This document shows positions 24,886-36,200 of a stretch of DNA of 64,000 nucleotides, in pieces (the stretch's first letter is position 1; each line of letters begins with the position of its first letter). The stretch comes from Angiostrongylus vasorum (taxonomy: Eukaryota > Nematoda > Chromadorea > Rhabditida > Metastrongylidae), in assembly GCA_018806985.1 (NCBI GenBank), contig JADANN010000437.1:460501-524500 (forward strand), in the 5' to 3' direction. The notes under the pieces are model-generated. The model was given only the letters and a program-made list of their open reading frames with translations. It made no database searches and had not been told where the DNA came from. A program made the position numbers and the translations under genes.

Positions 24886-25364
24886 GGAGATTTATCTTAA
24901 CAATAACTCCATTCGTTCGATGATACTCGTGCATTTCTGAATTTCGTTATTTTATGAGTACTGAGGAGCTTTGGAACAAAACTCATGTTCGGATGTTCAG
25001 CTCGCCCAATACCATTCGAATAGCGAGGCGTATAACCTATTTGAACTTTGGTGAATGGCACTGTGGATAATGCATTTGCAACCAGACGGAAACTATTTGC
25101 ACAAATAGAAAAAATCAATCCTAACTTTTAGTGCTGGAAACAGCATTTAGTTTTGGTATGTGGCTCTTCGACAGTTTGCTTCGTTGTTCGGTCAACACTT
25201 TTAAATTGTTTAACTATTTAAGAGCTACAACCATCACATCGTTTTATTTGAAGCTTTACCTGAGGCTCTAGTAGTTGAATCGTGCCATCTTCTCTAAAGG
25301 TCTCTTCACCTTTTCGCTTAAATAGTCGATTGTTTTACTTCATTGGATAAGTTGAGTTAAATAA

Positions 25365-25555
25365 TATACTACTACTTGGATACTTGGATGGTCTGCCTTC
25401 ATTGTTTGTGCGGGCACCACCATAATCTCCATTTTCTCGGAGTTTTGTTGGTTTAGCCATGGTGGTTCCTTGGATTCCCGAGGACACCCAGGCCAAAGTC
25501 TACCCGAGGTCGTCACCACCACAGGCAGTAACCGCCTTTGTGGATGAGAGGATTT
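25365..25555 (+). repeat. F4 repeat fragment
   Basis: CTACTTGGATACTTGGATGG through GGCAGTAACCGCC; only the first half of the unit. Confidence 0.6.
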
Positions 25556-26309
25556 GTTAAATAATGTAGTATAATAAAATAATATAGTGTAATGATGTAA
25601 TGTAAGTTAATAAATAAAAAATATGATGTAAAAAAATAAGTAATCCCTGACAATGATTGTATATATAGGAATTGATCGATATTTGGCTAGCGAAATGAGT
25701 GTCTGGTGTCGTTTTTTTCTCAGCAGTCCTGATTTTGTTTACTTCAAAAAACATGCAAAACACAACAGTAGTTTTAGTTTTTGACGTTTGGGCAGTATCG
25801 CCTTCTTCAGAGCCTGAAAGGGTACACTGATATGCAATTTACTATGCCAAACGCTTCAGTAACACATACAGGAGGATGAGAACCTATATCGCAATCACAT
25901 GGTCAACAGCTTCTCAAAAGACCCACCGTTTTTACGTGTTTTCCCACTGAGGAAGAGTCGTTGATTAGAGTAGCATCTGGTTGATGAATGCACCAACCCA
26001 CATCAAAAGTCGATGCGAAGTTACCGGGCGAGATGCGTGTAATCTCGGGGCATTCCTCCCTGCTGTTCATTACAGGATTTTCGCACTTATCCAAAAAGCC
26101 ACAAGAAGTTTGCGTAATGGTGTTTGGGCATCCTGTACGATTATAGTGACTTTTACGTCAAATTCGTCTCCGCTATGCTTTTGTATGCTATGCGTCCCTG
26201 GTAAGGTACCTTGTGTTGCTTTTTCGTTTGCCATCAAGATATTCGTTTATACGGATACACAAAGGTCTGTCGCCAACATATTCGTCTCTGCAGCTGCTAC
26301 AAGAAATCA

Positions 26310-26467
26310 GGTATATCGTGCCTGAACTCATGCAGTCACCGTTCCTTCCAGAAGGGATAAATTACGCACGCAATTTTGCGTTTCGCATAGACGGTCATAT
26401 AGGCGGTTACGAACTAATCGACGACGGAGAGTATCCGATGGTATTTCTACTATCGCTAACCGATTCC
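26310..26467 (+). CDS. Isolated exon-like segment of unknown function
   Basis: After an AAATCAG acceptor the + strand reads YIVPELMQSPFLPEGINYAR then NFAFRIDGHIGGYELIDDGE and YPM before GTATTT (26440). This is protein-like (mixed hydrophobic and charged, Gly-rich turn). No partner exons were found. It lies about 0.9 kb upstream of the GPCR start and is not obviously part of that protein. Confidence 0.25.
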
Positions 26468-27237
26468 TCTAGACCTGTCCCTTCTTAGGCACTTCTTTAT
26501 CGCTACACTTATTTCATCGCTAATAAAGGGCAAGATAAACGCAATTTTGTTTCGGCCAAACGTTTCGTTTTGGGGCGTCGCTCTCCTTCTAAACTTATTT
26601 CGTGGGTTACTGTTTCGTAGCCATTGGAGATGATTATTTGCTGAGTCAGATCGCGCGAATCCTCACTTAGTTCCCTCTTCGTGACACCGGAGATGGCTGT
26701 TCGAAACATGCTTCTCACAACAAGCGCTCCCAATGAGTGTGAAGGGTGGGAAGAGAAGGAATGAACCAGGATGTTTCTTTGCTTGGATTTCGGCACCACT
26801 TCGTCATGTAACCGCTATTTGATAAGCTTCTTATGTTTTCATAGAGAGATTGATCGATAAATGACAAGTATGACTGCCTTCTTCATTTTATACATATGAA
26901 TTTAGGTATCTAACTACTATAAAGATCTTTTTCGTTGTATACATAGAAATCGATCGACATATCGGACTAGCCAGCAGTACTTGACGATTCTTTCACGTTC
27001 TTCCGTACTCATTATCGCTACATCTCCATAAATCCTCTTGTTCCATGGAAAATCTCATCTCAAGAGCGTCCCCTACTTGCCACAATGATTTTTCATCTTC
27101 GTACCCTTCGTTTTCTTATCGTCTTACCATCTTATTTCTGTTGTTTTTTATGTTTATACATTTTCCCTATTTGCCATTCGATTCCACCGTATCCCACTTT
27201 TGTTTAACTCTAAGTCTGAAATACGGTCAATCGAAGA

Positions 27238-27246
27238 ACTTTTCAG
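27238..27246 (+). promoter_or_regulatory. Candidate trans-splice acceptor of the GPCR gene
   Basis: A pyrimidine-rich ACTTTTCAG-type acceptor with ATG 4 nt downstream (27250). The sequence before it is not a convincing exon of the same protein. This layout is typical of spliced-leader addition in nematodes; use is inferred. Confidence 0.4.
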
Positions 27247-27249
27247 GTT

Positions 27250-30200
27250 ATGAACTCTACAATAGAAATGGAACTGGACGATGAGAACTCGATCTATGCG
27301 ATTTTTAAACTTATCGAACAATCGTCTGCGATTATATGGCTTCGACAGAATTTTCCGTATTTACTACCACTGCTGTGTGTTGTCGGTATTGTCGGAAATT
27401 CTATGGCTTTATTACTTATACGGTAATTTCCTACAGTAATCAATTTCTATGGAAAGAACTCGGTCTATCTGAGTGGCTAGAGGTATTATAGGGCTGTAGG
27501 ACTCATTGAAAGTACCAGAAATACTTCAATATCACCTGTCACCTGTATCACCTGTATTCCCATTAATCGTCGAGTGACTCGAGCGAGAGCCAATATGTCT
27601 TTAATTTTTTCATGGCGCGTGCAAGAGTAGCCCAATGGGTTCTGCTCACTCTAGGGACTCGTCGAGCATCTTATCTTTCTTCAAGGCTCTTTGTGAAGAA
27701 CTCTGACCATCAGATCGGTGGTCTTCCTGCAGTACGTTTGACAGCCCGAGGAATCCAGTCACTAACGGCTCTTGTCCATCGGTTGTCATTCACATGCATC
27801 ACGCGTCCGGCCCACCATATCTTCGATTGTTTCGCGTACAGAACGGCATCTTTGATTTTTGGTCGGTGACGCAGATCGAGGCTTCGGATCCTTTCCCTTA
27901 CTTGTGTGGAACGGGATACTCCTAGTATCGTCCCTTCGACTGCGCGTTCGATAACGCTAAGTGACCTTTCATCCTGCTTACGCAGCGACCAAGTTTCTGA
28001 CGCATACGCTAGGGCAGGAAGTACCGTTGAGTCGAAAAGGTGGGCACGGAGTCGGGTGTTCCTTGTTCTCTTCACTACATCCTCGATGCTCTTGAAAGTT
28101 CCCTAAGCCGCTCGTTTCTTCTGGTCAACTCTGGAGCTAAGTCTCTCATGATGTCGATTTCCCTGACCTAGATAGACGTATCTGGAGCATTCGGAGATAC
28201 TCGTTCCGTTTAGCGTGAATGGAGCATAAGAAACCAATCCGTTCTCCATGAACATCGTACTTGCGAGATTTTCTCGATCACCGCTCTTTCCACAGGCTTT
28301 ATCAAAGTCGGAAAGCATTCGTTCCGCTTGGCTAATGGTTGGTGTTATAAGGACGATGTCATCAGCAAAGCGAAGATGGTGTAACTGCCGACCATCGATT
28401 TTCACTCCCATATTATCCCATTTCCAATGTTCGCATGACGTTCTGGAGGGTGGCGGTAAATAATTTTGGCGAGATGGTATCGCCTTGCCTAACTCCTCTT
28501 TTGACGTCAATGATAATATCGTCGTAGAATGGTGATACCTCGGTTGTGAAATTTTTGCACAGCACACGAAGAATCTTTAGGTACTGAGTAGGGGCTCCTT
28601 GACTATCCAGGGCTTCCAAGACTGCTTCTATCTCGACTGAATCAAAGGCCTTTTGTAAATCGATGAAGGTGAGACAGAGCGGTCTTTTGTACTCTCGCGA
28701 TACTTCAATGAGCCTTGTTACCGTGGTGTGAACGTGGTCCATCGTACTAAATCCTTTTCGAAATCCTGCTTGCTCACATGGCTGTCCTTCGTCCAGTGTT
28801 CTGTCAATCCTGTTTAGGATGACTCGACTGAAAACTTTGTAGACGACAGACAGTAAGCAGATTGGACGATAGTTGCCGATATCCTGTAGGTCACCTTTCT
28901 TGAACAATAACACGGTCTTGCTGGTCTTCCAATGGGTAGGCACCTTGCATTCGGACAAATAAAGTGTGAAGAGCCGAGCCAGTATGTTTACGAGGATTGA
29001 CGGAAGGTTCTTCAGGTGTTCTGGTCTTATTCTGTCCGGACCTGGTGTTGTTCCATTTTTCACCGACGAAATGTCATGTCGGATTTCGGAAAGGAGAACC
29101 AGTGGTACAACATATCCATCCTCCTTTATTTCATAAGACGGGAGGTGGACGTGACTATCGAAGAGATCTGAGTAGTATTCGTGAATGAATTTCTCCATTA
29201 CCTTTCTGGACGCTGTAGCTGTTCCGTCTGGGCGTCGGAATGCAATCATCTTGGTCTTGTAATTGGCGAAGCTTCGGTGGACGTTGCAAATGCTTTTTCC
29301 CAGCCGCTGCAGCTTCGACCTTTCCTGCTGCTCTTCTCTCTTTAAGATCTTCTTTTATCGCCTGTCTGCACTATTTGCAAGTTCGGACGTCAGTTCGCGG
29401 TTGCCTGCAGCTCGTGCGATTCCACGCTGGCGTATTAGCTCGAGTGTTTCTAGAGACAAACGTCTCTTGGTGACTTTCGAACTCAGCTTTCATTATAGAG
29501 AACTTCTCTCTGGGAAAGTTCTCTATCTTTCTAAACAATAACATTTGATGTCCATATATGACCGCCTCACAGTCGCACATCAAACACCGCAATGTAACTT
29601 TTATAATCTATTCGGTTAATTATGTTCAGTGTTTCAGGCACAGTAGCGATTCAGGTTTGACTTCAGTAGCACACCAACTGATAGCTTATCCGAAGGAGGA
29701 GGAGTAACAGTGGAACAGTTTACTACTTCCTTGCGAAACAGTAAACCCAATGACGTTGATATTTCAGGCAGTTAGGTACAGTCTAGTCTACTGCAGTCCA
29801 CGATCAACAATCCAGATTAACCGCGGTTTCATACGCACGCGGCTCTCGCAGCCAATATAAGCCCAGGTGTCTTCGACGGCGGAGACATACCATCATTCAC
29901 TTCACCACGATCGGTAGTGCGGATAATCCGCTCCTCACAACATCATTCATTGTCATCCTCAATCACTACAACTCATCCACAGTCATACTCACTCATTCTT
30001 ATTCATTCACATTCATCTTTCAGTAATCAGAAGATTACTGTATCTAGTTTCTTAGCTTGTCCACGGTGCAATGTCAGTAGTGGCGGGTGTTTCCAAATGC
30101 GTTATGCTTGCAACGCCATCGGTGGGAATGGTGGAATGTCGGGAGGACATGGCACATGCCACCGATGGCGTTGCAAGCATAACGCATTTGGAAACACTCG

Positions 30201-33200
30201 CCACTACTGACATTGCACCGTGGACAAGCTAAGAAACTAGATACAGTAATCTTCTGATTACTGAAAGATGAATGTGAATGAATAAGAATGAGTGAGCATG
30301 ACTGCGAATGAATTGTGGTGATTGAGGATGACAATGAATGATGTTGTGAGGAGCGGATTATCCGCACTACCGATCGGGGGGTAAGGTGAGTGATGGTATG
30401 TCTCCGCCGTCGAAGGCACCTGGCTTATATTGGCTGCGGGAGCCGCGTGCGTATGCATCCGCGGTTAATCTCGGTTAATCTGGATTGTTGATCCTGGAAT
30501 GCAGTAGACTGTACCTAACTGCCTAAAATATCAACGTCATTGGCTTCATTGTTTCGCAAGGAAGTAGTAAACTGTTCCACTGTTACTCCTCCTCCTTCGG
30601 ATAAGCTATCGTTTGTGTGCTAGTGAAGTCAAACCTGAATCGCTACTGTGCCTGAAACACTGAACATAATTTACCGAATAGATTATAAAAGTTACATTGC
30701 GGTGTTTGATGTGCGACTGTGAGGCGGCCATATATGGACATCAAATGTTATTGTTTAGAAAGATAGAGAACTTTCCCAGAAAGAAGTTCTCTATATCCAT
30801 AGCGCTAACGTGAAGATGTTGAATGAGCCGATCGTCCGATCGTATTCTTCGTCGATGTTATCGACAACGGCATATTCCCAACAGCCGACTAATGAATTGG
30901 ATAAGTCCCAGTTTGCGGTGGTTCTGGGACTTCGGGTTTTTGAATTTAGCGGCTTTTTTCTCCTTTGCGCGAGAAATAGAATCTTGCACGAAGGAGATGG
31001 TGGTCTGATCCCCTTGTAGAGTTTTGGGACAACAGCGACATCGGTTAGGCAAAACCTTCTACTTACTATGATGTGGTGTATTTCGTTATGGTACTCTCCA
31101 TTGGGAGATTCCCACGTCCAGCGCTGGGGATGAGGCTTCTGGAATTGTGAGTTACCATGGATTGTCTTGGTCGCCATGATAAACTCAGACAGCCGCTCAC
31201 CCTGTTTCGTTCCATTCTAATCCGTGGGTCCTAATGTGACGTTCTTCAGACGTTCTTCTTGGTCTAGTCTTGGCGTTGAAATCTCCAATGATGACCTTGA
31301 AGAATGTGTGGTCTTCTCTGTAGAACTCCAAATCCATATAGAACGTTTCGACTTCTTCTTCGTCATAGTTTGAAATCGGTGCGTAAACGATGAAGATTGT
31401 CAAGGCCGGTATTGATCCACATCTTTTTAATCTTAAACGTCCGATTCGGGTTGTAAGTTGTTCGAATGAATCGATGTTCATGGACAAACTCGTGTTGACG
31501 AGAACGTCGACGCCGCCAACTCCTCTACTGTCGCATGTTCCGAGGAACAGTTCTTCTCCGGGGTCATAGACGGCGTTGAAAGGCTGGCGTCTTCTCGTCT
31601 CGGCCAGGCCGATGACGTCGTACTTTATCCTTCTTGTTTGCATGAGCATGTCTTCTGTCGAGCACTCGGATGCAGGTGTACGTGCATTGTAGGTACAGAT
31701 CGTCACCATAGTTCTTTGAAATCCATGTAGCTTCCATTGGCCCTGAGATTTTAGCAGCCTCTCCCCTACTCGTCCTACCCAACGCTGCGAAATTGGTGGC
31801 TCTTTCGGGATTCAGGGGAATGAGGGCCGTTTTTTTTTACTGTGTTTAGCATTTTTGATACCCACATATAGCTTGCTGGGCTCTGAACGTGGGGGTTGGG
31901 TATACTCACGGGTAGCTTGCCAGGCTCTCCCAGAGTGGACATGGAGCTTACTTGTTGGAGGCGACTCGTAACCGCCTCTCATATACTTCCCTGTCATTTG
32001 GTTGCAGGCTTTTAGCCGAATTGACTCGTAGAATACAATCTGCATAAACTAGAACGCACCCACACACGCATGCATGATTACGCATCGTAAATAGAGAAAG
32101 TATGTGTCAAATCGGCGCAGCAGAAACAGGGAGTCCATCCCCTGGATCCACCTACGTCTCAAGGAAGCAAAGGTCGCTTTTGGACCGCGATTAACCCCCT
32201 ATCCGCCACCTGGAGACGCGCCACGTAGCCTCGCGATTAACCTGCTCGCGATCCCTCATATGAGGGATGTTAGTAATCTATCTCATCGTTATTAGTACTT
32301 ACTTATGACATGATTAGTAAAAAATGTACATGTAGCTCAGTAACTAGAGGTTCTCTGGAATGCATTCATGATCACGATTTCGATCTCGCGACCTGAACGA
32401 ATCAAGCCCCGTCTTTCTGGTTTGGCAAATTGATACCAGGTGTGGCTAGGCAGATAAAAACGCTGATTCAACATAACAATAGGCCACATCTGCTCATTGT
32501 ATAGACCAAATATGCATTCGCTTACCTCTACAATGATGTGAATTGAATCGAATACGTGGCATATTCTTAGAAGATTAACCTACGCCTGACGCCTTATCCC
32601 TATCCATTGTTGGAAAAAATGAGTCTTCGTGGAAAATTCTGTGCCAAATATTTTATTTGCAAGTTGACATCGTCTTATAGGTCATTTTTTGATGGCTGCT
32701 GTTTTTTCTGAAGTCATCAGAACAATCTCAGTTCCAGCTTCGTCTTCGGCTTCCTCTTGTCTTCCGCTTTGGGTTCGCAGATAATTACGTCGATTACGTT
32801 AAATCAGAAATAACTAAATAGTTCTACTGTAAGAACAAGTAGGTAGGAAATAGTGAAAAAGCTGAGCGACTATTGCTATTGCGAGAATTGCCTTTTTTCT
32901 TTCCTTCTTTTAGATTTTCTCGGAGTTTGATTTGTAACCAAGTAACTGTCAATAATGTTGGAGGGAAAGCACTAAACCTGAGGATTTGCAGAGAAACACC
33001 ATTTACATACGAATTTCTAATGACAACACAATCGATTCAAGGACAAAGTTTCTAATCTTAGCAAAAATTACAAACAATACTTTTTTGTAACGTCGTCGAT
33101 TTTTTGCTTACTGCCTACTATTTTTTTAATGGCAGGGTATTATGTGAAATATAACGATAATGTTGCTGAGATATTTAAAACTCCGGATCGCTGGTGTCTG

Positions 33201-36200
33201 CGGTGGGGGGCAGAACACGCTAATACCCCTTTAGGGAGCTAACGCGTTCACCACTACACTATGCGCGTGCTTAGTTTCGCCTGTATCACAGCCGCGTTAT
33301 TAGCCTATAGCCGTTATTAGTCCCCGCTATCAGCAATCAGCGTCAACGGGGTTGGTCTGGGGAGCATAAATCGGCACGAACCCAGTTATGCAGAAGCTAT
33401 GGTATAAATGTATACATAGGCAAAAATGAATAAATACATGCATAAGTAAATAAATATGTGTAAATAAATACCATAGCTTCACATTAACTGGGTTCATGCC
33501 GATTTGTGCTCCCCAGATCAATCCCGTTGACGTTGATTACTGATAGCGCCTATATGTCAATAACATGGCTGAGAGACATGCGAAACAAAGGACTTGCATG
33601 GTGTGGTGGTGAACGCGTTGGCCCCCGAAAGGGTAATAACGTGGTCAGTCTCCCATCGCATACACCTGCGTTCCGGGGGTTTTGCAAATACCTCAACAAC
33701 ATTATTGTTACAATTTTTTGTAATGTTCGCACATTTTGATGCTTTTGTGTGTTTTGTCTCAATTTGCGCCCTTGTCTCAATAGTTTACTAAATATTAGTG
33801 TAATAATGGAATTATAAAGACGCATACGGTGCAGTAGTTAAGGATAGCCTGCAATACACACGTGATCCTTGGTTCTGATCGCGCGTCGTGAGGCAAATCA
33901 TGCCTTCTATCGCCCCCGTGAACGGAAAATTGCTACCATATTTGTCTGGAAGAATAGAACCATCAACTTGATTCATCAGTAAGCCACCATAAGTTATATA
34001 GGTTCGATATTCATTCCTTCATCTTTACGATCTTTATTAGAGTCCAACCTATGGCACATCTCTAAGGGATCGTCGATCAACAGTGAACGCTACCCCGTGC
34101 CTCCTCTCCCTCCCTCCTACCACTCCTCCATGTGGAATGTTAGTCACCTTCGAACATCAGCTTTTTATGAACGGCGTAATTAAACTGCGTCGTTGTTGTC
34201 AATATGTAGGAACAAGAACACATTAGAGAACATCAAAACACGGTTCTACTAAAATTCGTTATTGACGAAGAACGTCCGTCCAGGAAGCTTTCAAAAATGG
34301 CATTGACCTCAATATGACTAATGAATTTTTTAAGCACTGAGAGGGTTGTGGCAAGCGATATTGAGCTTATGGCTTTTCTGGCGTCATGGAAAATTATTGC
34401 CAAGAGATTCGTTCTCGATTAGGTGGATGGCTAACGGCAGGAATCCTCGCTATCGAGAAGGAATCCCAGTGGTAAGAGGCAGGAAAGCTTCTCTTTCATC
34501 AACATGAGCCGACGAAATGGAACGCCATATGTTTGTCGGTATTTCTCTCTTCATTGGGCGAAACCAACAATCCATCAACATTCTAGATGTCCATTAGTAA
34601 GAAATTCGACAGATCATAAACTGTCAAGCTGCACCCGTATCAATACACGAAGCCGAACTCTTTTATGGATGAAAGGTACAGGACAACGAAACTAACAGGG
34701 CTCTGAAGAAGGCGAAACGTCAGCCAATACCAAACGTCTTATTATTAACGGCCTCGTGTCTACTCAAGAAGAAAACATTAACTTAAGGCTAGTACGTTTT
34801 GTGAGGGACGGATTATCCGCAAACATCTGACTTAAGCAGTTAGGCGTGCTTGTATTAATAAAGAATCATTGATCACATCTATAAATAAGAAACAACGCGA
34901 TTTATTGACAAGGTCCTAGGTGGCTGGTAAGAGTTCTTCATTGATGTTTCGGTCGTACTAACATCTTCCGAGTGGCATTGATTGTGTAAACTACGGATTT
35001 GTTTTTGGTAGAAGCGTAAAGCGTTGAAGTCTATCAATCCCTTTGGAGTGCTTCATGAATTCGCCTTCATCATTCATCGTTAGACTAAATGAACGCACAC
35101 TTGCCCTTTTAAAATGACTTATACGGGCACAAATCAATCTATTAACTCAGTATTTTTTACATATGCAGACAAGTCTAGTACTAATTTCCTATCCTAAAAA
35201 GAAGATCGCCTTGCTTTAACAGGAGGTCTAGGGATAAATCAAGAACCTTGTGTTTTTTGCAAGGTACCTATTACAATCGCGCTAGACACTTTATTTCTCA
35301 TAAAGAATAAAGATGAAGGAATAGAAGATTAGGGAAGTGAACATTTCCTTTGTATTCTTTTATGCTTATTTTTATTTTATTTTATTTTATGTGACCCATC
35401 GTCAACTGTGCGGATTTCAGCACTGCTCACATTGGATTCGTTTCCTCGCACCCACTATCATGAAGATCTTCCAACTTTTACGTGTGGCTTCGGTTGCTAC
35501 TTGAGGATTTCCATTTTATCTTGAATGTCGTAGAATGCCGGTCGAACAATTCTTCCTGCTGTCCTGAGATAGCTGGGATGGAACGTTCCCAGTTGGATTG
35601 CAGAGAGTGATTTTTTTTCCCAGACAAGTCCGGTACCAATTTCCCCAACCCCGGAGGGATAAGAGGCTTGGTTGACCTGGAGCGGAATTGGACTAGCATC
35701 ATGCTCGTGATGACGGACATCACTACCACTGTGCTATCCGCCCCTATAAGGAATAAAGATGAACGAATAAAAGATTAACAAGTGAACCTATCCTCTGTAT
35801 TCTTTTTATACTAATATGTGAAACGAGGTAAAGCTGTAACGGTAGAGAAAAAGCATTCGATGATTCTTTCTGAGTTCTCATATCTTCATCACCGTATTCA
35901 TGCAAACTATTTTTATTAAAAAAAGGCACGTATATCGTAGAGCTGGAAGCAATTCTTATTTGCTTTTTACTTTCTTTTGTGATAAAAATACCTCTTCACT
36001 CAAAAAATGAAGTTCTTGCGAACTTCTTTTCTGAGGAGTTACAAAAACCACTTAGTAACGTCTCATAGATCATCCCCTGAATGTACTCAGTTTGAAAATA
36101 GAATTAGCAAACAAATTGTGGCTGAGTTTTATCCAATTGCAAAGACACTCTTTCCAAGAAAGCGAAATTCGCTAGTTAACCATTCGAAAACAATTTTTTA

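Larger units (their letters stand above)
27530..32275 (-). mobile_element. RTE-clade retrotransposon split by a foldback element
   Basis: Same family as the + strand copy at 13.07-16.39 kb. Its 5' end is at about 32.28 kb and its 3' end, with a GGTGA-type short repeat tail, at about 27.53 kb. The endonuclease is at 31197-31709 ([38 protein letters not shown]). The RT is at 28103-29249 ([42 protein letters not shown]). The C-terminal part lies at 27710-28075. A frameshift disrupts the SDHH region and a 1.3-kb palindrome (29494-30795) interrupts the reading frame. It sits antisense inside the GPCR intron. Confidence 0.85.
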
